A stretch of DNA of 5,583 nucleotides from positions 1-5,583 of the forward strand of contig JALWBS010000171.1 in the NCBI GenBank assembly GCA_027037025.1, read 5' to 3'. The notes beneath the pieces were generated by a model that saw nothing but the letters and a program-made list of their open reading frames with translations, was not told the origin of the DNA and made no database searches. Both the position numbers and the translations under genes were made by a program. Origin of the DNA: Desulfurococcales archaeon (GTDB lineage Archaea > Thermoproteota > Thermoprotei_A > Sulfolobales > Ignisphaeraceae). Below, piece by piece: positions 1-4,866 of this stretch. How positions within the stretch are numbered: position 1 is the stretch's first letter; the number at the start of each line of letters is the position of its first letter.

Positions 1-5
1 AAATC

Positions 6-14
6 GGTGATTCC
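6..14 (+). promoter_or_regulatory. Shine-Dalgarno site of the first gene
   Basis: GGTGATTCC differs by one base from GGTGATCC, the complement of the conserved archaeal 16S rRNA 3' end. GGTGAT ends 5 nt before the ATG at 17. Together with the in-frame stop at 8-10 it fixes this start. Confidence 0.7.
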
Positions 15-16
15 GC

Positions 17-346
17 ATGGGAGAACGAGGGTCCGAGTTCGAGAAGCTCTTAACCATGGTACCCGAGGAGCTCTTAAGAGAGATAGAGGAGTTCGAGCGT
101 AGTGAAAGAGAGAAGCATAGGAAGAGCGGTAGTAAGAAGCCCTTTCCCAGTAACGAAGACGTTGTAGAAGCAATTAAGGAGGTTAGTGGTGGGGTCATCA
201 CGAGAGGGAATATTGATGAGCTCTTCGATGCTGTGAAGAAGCATCTGGAGGACAAGGGCTTCGATACGAGGTTCCTAACGGAGGGTCGTTTCTGGCGCTT
301 GGTTACCAGCATGGCTAAGAAGGGGATTATAAAGGTCAGGCTGTGA
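17..346 (+). CDS. Small charged protein, possible winged-helix C-terminal domain
   Basis: This is a 109-aa soluble protein that I do not recognise by name. The first 40 residues are very charged: a Glu-rich helix at about 16-34 is followed by a Lys/Arg/Ser linker at 33-41. Residues 45-109 look like a compact alpha/beta domain, with helices at about 46-56 and 66-80 and then FWRLVTSMAKKGIIKVRL at 92-109. That last pattern resembles the recognition helix and wing strand at the end of many archaeal winged-helix DNA-binding domains. DNA binding is therefore an inference; there is no catalytic motif. The start is well supported: an in-frame TGA lies at 8-10, and GGTGATtCC at 6-14 matches the archaeal 16S anti-Shine-Dalgarno sequence with good spacing to ATG. 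There is no signal peptide or membrane segment. The next gene is 110 nt away and appears to have its own promoter. I am confident it is a gene and not confident of its role. Confidence 0.8.
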   Translation: MGERGSEFEKLLTMVPEELLREIEEFERSEREKHRKSGSKKPFPSNEDVVEAIKEVSGGVITRGNIDELFDAVKKHLEDKGFDTRFLTEGRFWRLVTSMAKKGIIKVRL

Positions 347-367
347 GTAGCCTAATCGTATAGACCA

Positions 368-445
368 ACCCGCCTAGTAAGATCCATTCCTCATCTTGAA
401 ATAACGGAGTTAGGTTTTTACCTCTTCGAGCAGAACTAAGCGGGT
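368..445. repeat. Imperfect inverted repeat flanking the upstream region of the 457 gene
   Basis: ACCCGCCTAGT (368-378) and ACTAAGCGGGT (435-445) are inverted complements at 10 of 11 positions, separated by 56 nt. The pair brackets the TATA-like box and ends just before the ribosome-binding site of the 457 gene. It could be a pair of regulator half-sites, a long-range RNA stem or chance; the sequence alone does not decide. Confidence 0.35.
412..423 (+). promoter_or_regulatory. Candidate TATA box within a small dyad
   Basis: AGGTTTTTACCT contains a T-rich TATA-like core (TTTTTA, 415-420) centred about 39 nt before the TTG at 457. This predicts a transcript start near 442 and a leader of about 15 nt. 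The outer AGGT and ACCT arms are complementary, so a regulator could also bind here. The spacing resembles that of the promoters assigned to the 3245 and 4753 starts. Confidence 0.35.
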
Positions 446-446
446 A

Positions 447-453
447 GGATGAT
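447..453 (+). promoter_or_regulatory. Probable ribosome-binding site for the TTG start at 457
   Basis: GGATGAT resembles the archaeal GGTGAT core and lies 3 nt before TTG. That spacing is short, so initiation here may be inefficient. The same bases contain the out-of-frame ATG codons at 449 and 452. Confidence 0.4.
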
Positions 454-456
454 GTC

Positions 457-759
457 TTGGAACAAGGTTCTGAGGTTCGTAAAGCAAGCGCGATAGCGTT
501 CTCCCTACTTGCGCTAGCAGTTCTTGGAGTGGTGTTCGTGTTTAAGCTCTTCGGCATACATGTGCATGTGCTAACCAACGCTTTCGGAAACCTTCGATCA
601 GCCATAGATAACGTGTTCTCTAACTTCACCCTAGTGTTCAAGTTGGTTAAGATGGGGTGCAAAACCCTTCCAGGGTTCGATAAGTTCATCCTCATCCTCG
701 TGCTGCTAATCGTGCTTGCTATACCCGTGGAGTTCCTTGCTTATCTAAGGAGGAGGTAG
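457..759 (+). CDS. Small two-pass membrane protein, unknown function
   Basis: This is a 100-aa protein with two clear hydrophobic segments, at about residues 10-34 and 77-97. A loop of about 42 residues between them contains one Cys (C68), two His (HVH, 35-37) and a sequon-like NFT (56-58). The C-terminus is RRR, which by the positive-inside rule places it in the cytoplasm; N-terminal R8-K9 agrees, so the loop would face outside. No family is recognised. The start is TTG, preceded by GGATGAT at 447-453, with an in-frame TAG at 445-447 that rules out extension. Two ATG codons at 449 and 452 lie in another frame that stops at 496, so they cannot start this protein unless there is a frameshift. 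It stands alone, with a convergent neighbour on the minus strand. It is probably real because hydrophobic patterning and codon choice hold throughout, while the antisense frame is low-complexity Ser/Thr/Arg. Confidence 0.75.
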   Translation: MEQGSEVRKASAIAFSLLALAVLGVVFVFKLFGIHVHVLTNAFGNLRSAIDNVFSNFTLVFKLVKMGCKTLPGFDKFILILVLLIVLAIPVEFLAYLRRR

Positions 760-812
760 GTAATCAGCTTCCCAGGGCTCATCACCTGATCAGCAATCCG
801 ATAACACATCAT
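741..812 (-). CDS. Candidate 23-aa small ORF with strong Shine-Dalgarno site
   Basis: On the minus strand an AAGGAGGT motif (818-825) sits 5 nt before tandem ATG codons (812-807). This is the strongest Shine-Dalgarno match in the window. The frame runs 23 codons: it begins MMCYRIADQVM and ends with the hydrophobic stretch LITYLLLR before TAA at 741-743. It overlaps the 3' end of the 457-759 membrane-protein gene in antisense by 19 nt. The upstream minus-strand gene ends at 850, and an 8-codon ORF (824-850) bridges the two. No homolog is recognised. It may be a genuine small protein, a regulatory leader ORF, the relic of a decayed gene or chance. The ribosome-binding site is the only solid evidence. 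Confidence 0.25.
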   Translation of the reverse strand: MMCYRIADQVMSPGKLITYLLLR

Positions 813-817
813 CTCGT

Positions 818-825
818 ACCTCCTT
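818..825 (-). promoter_or_regulatory. Near-consensus Shine-Dalgarno motif on the minus strand
   Basis: Reading the minus strand, AAGGAGGT is followed by ACGAG and then ATGATG. The motif partly overlaps the TAA stop (824-826) of an 8-codon ORF that itself overlaps the stop of the 850-1212 gene. Confidence 0.45.
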
Positions 826-849
826 AGCATTCGCTATCGCGGGGCATCA

Positions 850-1212
850 TCACCGAGTTTCAGCGTCGGATGGCTCCGCACATCCGCAGTACATCGTTGA
901 GCCCTCGCTAATAATCTTCTCACCTTCTTCAACTATTTCCGACTCCTCTCTACCACTCTCGACAAGCTGGTGCTTAGCGTAGAAGGGCTTCCGTTCTTCA
1001 TCGCTGAGCTCCGCATGCCTTAGTTCGACAGCTCTTCTCCTCGGGTGAAGTACTACGGCTGCGAAGGCTCTGACGATGGCTGCGACGGTTGCTTCGTGAA
1101 GCACTATTGTCTGATCGCATAGCTCGATTACTAGCCTAAGGTGTAAGTGGCCACGCGGTACGAAAGCTATGATCCTCTTAACGCATTCGTTGGGGTACAC
1201 CCGGGGCTTCAT
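850..1212 (-). CDS. Conserved-looking 120-aa protein with several His and Cys
   Basis: This is a soluble 120-aa protein that I cannot assign to a named family. Residues 10-85 look like an ordered alpha/beta domain: CVKRIIAFVPRGHLHLRLVI (10-29) forms probable strands, followed by a helix-rich IVLHEATVAAIVRAFAAVVL (36-55) and then HPRRRAVEL. His residues at 22, 24, 39, 56, 66 and 81, with Cys at 10, 32, 109 and 111 (a terminal YCGC), could bind metal, but no standard metal-site signature is present. The C-terminal 35 residues are acidic and probably flexible. The ATG at 1212 follows GGGATC at -13 to -8, a modest ribosome-binding site. The gene is divergent from the radical SAM operon with only 39 nt between starts, and convergent with the 457 gene. 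The plus strand is not open across this region, and the composition supports a real gene. Confidence 0.75.
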   Translation of the reverse strand: MKPRVYPNECVKRIIAFVPRGHLHLRLVIELCDQTIVLHEATVAAIVRAFAAVVLHPRRRAVELRHAELSDEERKPFYAKHQLVESGREESEIVEEGEKIISEGSTMYCGCAEPSDAETR

Positions 1213-1225
1213 GGCTAAGATCCCG

Positions 1226-1231
1226 TATATA
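1226..1231 (+). promoter_or_regulatory. TATA box of the radical SAM operon
   Basis: TATATA is centred about 24 nt upstream of the GTG at 1252. In archaea a TATA box at about -25 sets the transcript start, so transcription would begin at or very near the start codon, giving a leaderless mRNA. It lies only 14-19 nt before the divergent ATG at 1212, too close to serve that gene in the usual geometry, though DNA melting here could affect both. Confidence 0.55.
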
Positions 1232-1251
1232 GCCCTAGCAACCTCATTTCT

Positions 1252-1644
1252 GTGTTGAGGAGGCTGGCGGATTTGAGCTATAGATGCTTAGTGTACTTAG
1301 TGAAAGATGGTGAAGCGATTAAGAGGAAGTTCGAGAAGGACTTTAGGGATGCGCAGATCGCTGGGAGAAGAGGGGTTGTAGCGGTATTCAAGGCGTCTCG
1401 AATATCCGAAGTCATTCCACACATCCGGGATGCGTTGCTGAACAACATCGTGATGGGGGTGACTCTCATAACGATCGAGGATATGAAGAGGGATGGTGCG
1501 CTACGGGTTTTGAGGAACGAGCTTTCGAAGAGGAGGGTTGCCGACGCTAAGATAGTTTACGAGGATAGGTACGCTGAGGAAGCTAACCACGTTCTCAACG
1601 CACTTAAAGCCTTGTCTATACCGGTAACGATGGAGAAGGTGTGA
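1252..1644 (+). CDS. 130-aa protein of unknown function, coupled to radical SAM gene
   Basis: This is a soluble alpha/beta protein of 130 aa in no family I recognise. Visible elements are a basic helix (about 20-34), a strand GVVAVFKAS (41-49), a helix, a strand GVTLITIED, another basic helix, a strand AKIVYED, a long helix and a final strand near IPVTMEKV. This alternation suggests a small open-sheet or ferredoxin-like fold, but that is inference. No catalytic or Fe-S Cys cluster is present; the only Cys is C12. GTG at 1252 fits leaderless transcription from the TATA box at 1226-1231. An in-frame TTG at 1273, with AGGAGG at 1258-1263 nine nt ahead of it, is a serious alternative start giving 123 aa. 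The stop is 4 nt before the radical SAM ATG, so the two are almost certainly cotranscribed and translationally coupled, which suggests a joint task such as substrate binding or chaperoning. Confidence 0.8.
   Translation: MLRRLADLSYRCLVYLVKDGEAIKRKFEKDFRDAQIAGRRGVVAVFKASRISEVIPHIRDALLNNIVMGVTLITIEDMKRDGALRVLRNELSKRRVADAKIVYEDRYAEEANHVLNALKALSIPVTMEKV
1258..1263 (+). promoter_or_regulatory. Internal Shine-Dalgarno for alternative TTG start at 1273
   Basis: AGGAGG lies inside the annotated 5' end of the 1252 gene, where it encodes two Arg residues, and sits 9 nt before an in-frame TTG. Either the protein starts at 1252 by leaderless initiation, or the mRNA leader contains this site and translation starts at 1273. 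Confidence 0.35.
1632..1641 (+). promoter_or_regulatory. Ribosome-binding site for the radical SAM gene
   Basis: GGAGAAGGTG lies at the end of the upstream gene. GGTG (1638-1641) is 7 nt before the ATG at 1649 and overlaps the codons just ahead of the upstream stop (TGA, 1642-1644), the usual arrangement for translational coupling. Confidence 0.6.
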
Positions 1645-1648
1645 GCAG

Positions 1649-3193
1649 ATGCCCAGCATAGACTTCGTGATCACGGTCGATAGGACGATGATGACCAACC
1701 ACCACGGTAAGGAGTTCCTGGGGTTCATGACGACGGCGCCCGCCGTAGGCATGCCGGAGTGGTTATGGATGTGGATATGCGCGCCCAAGCCACGCGTAGA
1801 CGAATTGGGTAGACCTCTAGAGGCTCCTTACGGACTTAGGAAGATCGAAGCCGCGTTGAAGAGAGCTGGGTTCCGTGCTGAAATCATTGATCCTGACGAA
1901 CTCGATAAACACCTTCCACACGCTAAGGCGCTGATGATTGGGCACCACGACTTCTTCGCTTTCTGTGCCCCTAGCAACGTTTGGTGGGCTGTCACCAAGA
2001 GGGAGCCCGTGAACAGGAAGTACTTCATAAAGTTGATGGAGTCGAAACCCGTTAGGAAGTTCAAGGAGCGCGGCGGAAAGATCGTTATTGGGGGGCCAGC
2101 GGCTTGGCAATGGCTTCACGTTGAGGATCTCTGGGATAGGTGGGGGGTTGACATAGTCATAGATGGGGAGGCGGAGAAGGTTATCGTAGATGTTGCTCAG
2201 AAGATACTGAATGACGAACCGCTGCCGAGGTACATATACGTAGCTCCACACGAGGTGCCGAGCATAGAGGAGATACCGTCGATAATGGGTGCTAGCGTAA
2301 ACGGGCTCGTAGAGATAATGAGGGGTTGTCCAAGGGGGTGCAGGTTCTGCAGCGTTACCCTCAGACCGCTTAGATACATACCCATAGACAAGATCGTTGA
2401 GGAGATCGAGGTCAATAAGAAGTTCGGCATCGATCACGCATTGCTGCACTCCGAAGATATCCTGCTGTACGGAGCCTACGGTGTTGTTCCACGCGAAGAC
2501 CCTTTGATAAAGCTTCACGAGGCTGTCATAAGTACGGGGGTTGGAACGGTAGGCTGGTCGCATGTTAGCCTCGCCGCAACGGTGGCGGCTCAGCGAGAAG
2601 GGAAGATAGTTACCAAAATCATGGACCTGATTAAGAGCGGCACGGGGCAGAAGTTCATCGGCGTTCAGACCGGCATCGAGACGGGATCGCCTCGGTTAGC
2701 CAAGATAATAATGCCAGGTAAGTCCGCTCCTTACCCACCGGATAAATGGCCTGAGATCGTTGAGGAAGCGTTTAGGATAATGACGGAGAACGACATTATT
2801 CCTGCAGCTACCCTCATACTTAACCTACCCGAGGAGAAGCGGGAGGATCTCGATGCAACGGTTAAACTCCTCGAGAGACTCAGAGAGTATCCGAGCCTCA
2901 TAGTCCCTATGTACTTCGTGCCCATGGGCGTGCTCAAGAATAAGAAAGCTCTGCTCAGCTTCTCCATCAAGCCCGAGCACGTCGACGTGATGTGGATGTG
3001 CTTAGAGCACTCGCTGTACTGGGCGCCAAGACTTGCGAGTATGTACTTAGCCGAGAACCCCGTTGTCAAGCTAGCCATAAGGCTCTTCCTAAAGTTCGTT
3101 GAGTGGAAGAAGAGGAGCCTCGAGAGAAAGGTTAGAGAGATACTGGAAGAAGCTTGTAGAGGCAAGTATATGCATAAACCCGTAAACGAATGA
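1649..3193 (+). CDS. B12-binding-type radical SAM protein
   Basis: This is a 514-aa Fe-S enzyme of the COG1032 type: an N-terminal cobalamin-binding-like domain followed by a radical SAM barrel. The [4Fe-4S] motif CPRGCRFC has its ligands at C227, C231 and C234. GIETGS at 342-347 sits where the family has its SAM-contacting Gly-x-Glu element. In the N-terminal domain, GGKIVIGGPAAW (142-153) and DIVIDGEAE (168-176) match the last strands of the B12-type Rossmann domain, but no DxHxxG lower-ligand motif is present. The opening TVDRTMMTNHHGKEFLGF (9-26) and APYGLRKIEAAL (59-70) recall a set of archaeal proteins including, from memory, the MJ0865/MJ1487 type, whose substrates are unknown. A helical, basic C-terminal extension follows the barrel from about residue 470. 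It is cytoplasmic and second in a two-gene operon. The general class is sure; the reaction (methyl transfer, rearrangement or other) is not. Confidence 0.92.
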   Translation: MPSIDFVITVDRTMMTNHHGKEFLGFMTTAPAVGMPEWLWMWICAPKPRVDELGRPLEAPYGLRKIEAALKRAGFRAEIIDPDELDKHLPHAKALMIGHHDFFAFCAPSNVWWAVTKREPVNRKYFIKLMESKPVRKFKERGGKIVIGGPAAWQWLHVEDLWDRWGVDIVIDGEAEKVIVDVAQKILNDEPLPRYIYVAPHEVPSIEEIPSIMGASVNGLVEIMRGCPRGCRFCSVTLRPLRYIPIDKIVEEIEVNKKFGIDHALLHSEDILLYGAYGVVPREDPLIKLHEAVISTGVGTVGWSHVSLAATVAAQREGKIVTKIMDLIKSGTGQKFIGVQTGIETGSPRLAKIIMPGKSAPYPPDKWPEIVEEAFRIMTENDIIPAATLILNLPEEKREDLDATVKLLERLREYPSLIVPMYFVPMGVLKNKKALLSFSIKPEHVDVMWMCLEHSLYWAPRLASMYLAENPVVKLAIRLFLKFVEWKKRSLERKVREILEEACRGKYMHKPVNE

Positions 3194-3204
3194 CTTCAGT
3201 AGCG

Positions 3205-3213
3205 TATTTTATG
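3205..3213 (+). promoter_or_regulatory. Candidate TATA box for the DsbA-like gene
   Basis: TATTTTATG in the 51-nt gap is centred about 36 nt before the TTG at 3245. It predicts a transcript start near 3233 and a short leader carrying the G-rich ribosome-binding site. It implies that the gene can be transcribed separately from the radical SAM operon. Confidence 0.45.
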
Positions 3214-3233
3214 CTTCTTAGCGATGAGCGAAC

Positions 3234-3238
3234 GGGGG
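3234..3238 (+). promoter_or_regulatory. G-rich ribosome-binding site deciding the TTG start at 3245
   Basis: GGGGG lies 6 nt before TTG and can pair with the anti-Shine-Dalgarno CCUCC through one G-U wobble. An in-frame TAG at 3242-3244 directly precedes the TTG, so the protein cannot begin earlier. Confidence 0.5.
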
Positions 3239-3244
3239 AAGTAG

Positions 3245-4396
3245 TTGAAGAGTAAACGTCTACCTATCATAATCTTCGCAGTCATAGTCGTGGGGATAGT
3301 AGTGGCTTCAGCGGTCCTCATAATCGCTAGAAGGAACCTGTGGGCACCAGCAACGATGACGTACACGATTACAACACCGCGAGAGCAATACGAAGAGCTT
3401 TCCGGACCTCAGGGAGAGGCGAAGAGCATACTCGATGAATACTGCGGGAAGAGCCATAACCTCATAGTGATATTCTATCTCAAGAACAAGCCGAATGCAA
3501 CCTACGTAAACATGGTAAAAACGCTCTTTACCCGCATCCTCTCGAGGTATGCGAAGCTGAGCGGTGAGATAAGTACGTGCTTAATCAGCTCCTCGAAGGC
3601 GACGCCAATCCTAAACAAGCTGAGCATATACTCGTATCCGGTGGTAGCACTCGCTCTCAAGGGTATGGTATCTAAGGACCTCCTCAAAGTATTCAACAAC
3701 GTCGATGGGTTGCTGGTATCATCGAGAGATCTGCACTACTACCTGCTTAGTCAGATAAGCCAGTACATAATGTACGAGGACATACCCGTAGAGACCGAGG
3801 TTCAACCATCGCTGAGCGGTGGAGTCCCGGTAATAGGTTCTAAGAACGCTAAGGTATACCTCTACATATACGAAGATGTTCACTGCCCCTTCTGCGCCTG
3901 GTTCTACAACGAGACGCTACCGAAACTCATGCCTTTAGTTAGAAAAGGTGTGCTCGCAATAGTTCTGAAGAACTTCATAGTACATCCAGAATCCTTGAAG
4001 ATACAGGAATACATAGAAGCTGCTTACATGGCTACGCATAACTCTGAAGCCGTGTTGAAGATCATGGAGAAGATCTACTCCAGAGTATACGATCTATGCT
4101 TTGTGAAGAAGCGATGCGAAGAGGTGCCTAAGCTCATCAATGCGAGCTACGTCCTCGGGCTGATTAAGGCCATTACTGGGCTATCCATCGATGACTTGAA
4201 TAAGTACCTCAACAAATCGAAGGAAGAGATTAATAGAGATTCGCGTGAAGCTCTGAGCTACGGAATTTCCGGAACTCCGGGGTTCGTGATATGGGATAAG
4301 GTGTCTAGGTACGGCCTCGTCGTCGTAGGTATGCATAGCCCGAGCTCAATGTCTAAACTGATTGAGTATGTGAATAGGGGCGGAGAATCGCTATAG
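3245..4396 (+). CDS. Membrane-anchored DsbA-like thiol-disulfide oxidoreductase
   Basis: This is a 383-aa protein with a signal anchor (MKSKR, then hydrophobic 7-28), so the bulk faces outside the membrane. The C-terminal domain, about 200-380, is DsbA/DsbG-like. It has strand KVYLYIYEDVH, active site C214-P-F-C217, an all-helical insertion at about 250-335, and GISGTPGFVI with the cis-Pro at 345 facing the active site. C285 and C291 in the insertion may form a structural disulfide. Residues about 67-150 look like a second thioredoxin-like fold: strand LIVIFYL (73-79), a long helix, a strand with C112, and YSYPVVALALKG (129-140) with the typical cis-Pro. It has no CxxC at the expected place. 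Four N-glycosylation sequons (N84, N222, N299, N323) fit an exported archaeal protein. No DsbB or VKOR partner is in the window. It presumably oxidises or isomerises secreted proteins. Its last six bases are shared with the convergent gene. Confidence 0.88.
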   Translation: MKSKRLPIIIFAVIVVGIVVASAVLIIARRNLWAPATMTYTITTPREQYEELSGPQGEAKSILDEYCGKSHNLIVIFYLKNKPNATYVNMVKTLFTRILSRYAKLSGEISTCLISSSKATPILNKLSIYSYPVVALALKGMVSKDLLKVFNNVDGLLVSSRDLHYYLLSQISQYIMYEDIPVETEVQPSLSGGVPVIGSKNAKVYLYIYEDVHCPFCAWFYNETLPKLMPLVRKGVLAIVLKNFIVHPESLKIQEYIEAAYMATHNSEAVLKIMEKIYSRVYDLCFVKKRCEEVPKLINASYVLGLIKAITGLSIDDLNKYLNKSKEEINRDSREALSYGISGTPGFVIWDKVSRYGLVVVGMHSPSSMSKLIEYVNRGGESL

Positions 4397-4753
4397 CCCG
4401 TACTCGATAACTCTTTTCTTGCTAAGCTCGTCCAGAGCCTTGGCAATCTCCTTAACGCGCTGAGTTGACAAAGCCCTTACTATGTCGTCTAGCTCGCTGT
4501 ACCCCTCTATGAAAACCCCCTTGAAGCTATCCTTCAATCTGAGATGTAGGGCTAGTCGTTCAGGTTCGGTACCCTTCTTCGTTTGCCTCTTCGGTAGCTT
4601 TATCAGCTCGACAATGGCGTTTCCAACCTCTACGAGAGGTCTACGCTCCCAGTCCTTCATAGCTGTCAATAGCTCCTCGAGCTTCTTAACGAGGTCCTCA
4701 CCGTGTTCTCTTCGAATGGTCTCCTCTACATCACTTCCCGACTCGGAAAACAT
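4391..4753 (-). CDS. 120-aa charged soluble protein, unknown function
   Basis: This Lys/Glu/Leu-rich protein of 120 aa belongs to no family I recognise. Residues 8-34 form a probable amphipathic helix or coiled coil, and 40-53 is a second helix. After a basic loop (KRQTKK, 55-60) comes an alternating stretch LALHLRLKDSFKGVFIEG (67-84) that looks like beta strands. Two helices follow (86-95 and 98-113), and the protein ends in KKRVIEYGL. The tail has the look of a helix plus wing, so nucleic-acid binding is possible but unproven. The open frame runs upstream to 4936, but ATG at 4753 is chosen because GGGGGG (4764-4759 on the minus strand) lies 5 nt ahead and a TATA-like box lies about 35 nt ahead. 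The upstream part also has poor composition and covers the divergent SPFH start. It has no Cys, signal peptide or membrane segment. Confidence 0.78.
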   Translation of the reverse strand: MFSESGSDVEETIRREHGEDLVKKLEELLTAMKDWERRPLVEVGNAIVELIKLPKRQTKKGTEPERLALHLRLKDSFKGVFIEGYSELDDIVRALSTQRVKEIAKALDELSKKRVIEYGL

Positions 4754-4758
4754 TCTAT

Positions 4759-4764
4759 CCCCCC
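4759..4764 (-). promoter_or_regulatory. G-rich ribosome-binding site for the 4753 start
   Basis: On the minus strand GTGGGGGG is followed by ATAGA and the ATG. This run of G is like the site used by the neighbouring 3245 gene and decides the start within a longer open frame. Confidence 0.5.
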
Positions 4765-4783
4765 ACTCGTTAGCTTGATGAGG

Positions 4784-4792
4784 AAATAAAAG
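4784..4792 (-). promoter_or_regulatory. Candidate TATA box of the 120-aa gene
   Basis: The minus strand reads CTTTTATTT, a good archaeal TATA-like element centred about 35 nt before the ATG at 4753. It predicts a leader of about 10 nt containing the G-rich ribosome-binding site. Confidence 0.5.
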
Positions 4793-4810
4793 TGTTGCAT
4801 CGTGGGCTAG

Positions 4811-4835
4811 GCAAGGATAAGCTTCTATACCTTGC
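4811..4835. repeat. Dyad symmetry over the SPFH gene promoter
   Basis: GCAAGG (4811-4816) and CCTTGC (4830-4835) are perfect inverted repeats separated by 13 nt. AAGCTT (4819-4824), itself palindromic, lies near the centre. The dyad encloses the candidate TATA element at 4824-4830 and lies between the two divergent promoters, which suits an operator for one or both genes. Confidence 0.4.
4824..4830 (+). promoter_or_regulatory. Candidate TATA element for the SPFH gene
   Basis: TCTATAC is centred about 46 nt before the ATG at 4873 and would put the transcript start near 4852, leaving room for the GGGTG ribosome-binding site. GTATAC at 4843-4848 is a rival element, but it would make the mRNA leaderless and the ribosome-binding site useless. 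Confidence 0.3.
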
Positions 4836-4839
4836 AACG

Positions 4840-4851
4840 CGGGTATACTCG
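4840..4851. repeat. 12-bp near-perfect palindrome
   Basis: CGGGTATACTCG is symmetric except for one pair (G4842 against T4849). It lies at or just upstream of the expected SPFH transcript start, a typical place for a repressor site; it may also contain a TATA element. Confidence 0.35.
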
Positions 4852-4861
4852 TGAATCTGCT

Positions 4862-4866
4862 GGGTG
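4862..4866 (+). promoter_or_regulatory. Ribosome-binding site of the SPFH gene
   Basis: GGGTG lies 6 nt before the ATG at 4873. The GTG inside it (4864) is in frame and would add three residues, but it has no ribosome-binding site of its own, so ATG is preferred. Confidence 0.5.

Noticed and set aside
336..695. 119-codon minus-strand frame across the 347-456 gap
   Set aside because: It is Ser/Thr/Arg/Leu-rich and low in complexity, and antisense to a well-patterned membrane protein. I saw no supporting start signals.
748..756. AGGAGGAGG as a Shine-Dalgarno site on the plus strand
   Set aside because: These are the three Arg codons ending the 457-759 protein. No start codon follows at a usable distance with an open frame.
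1817..2563. 248-codon open frame on the minus strand
   Set aside because: It is wholly antisense to the radical SAM gene, including its CxxxCxxC region. It is Pro/Tyr/Arg-rich with no recognisable domain; the frame is open because of the codon bias of the real gene.
2731..3165. 144-codon minus-strand frame
   Set aside because: It is Ser/Leu-rich antisense to the C-terminal part of the radical SAM gene, with no motif.
4482..4778. 98-codon plus-strand frame opposite the 120-aa gene
   Set aside because: The protein is dominated by Ser and Phe runs (SSSL, SSSSF), typical of the antisense of a Lys/Glu-rich gene. The minus-strand frame has the better composition, ribosome-binding site and TATA box.
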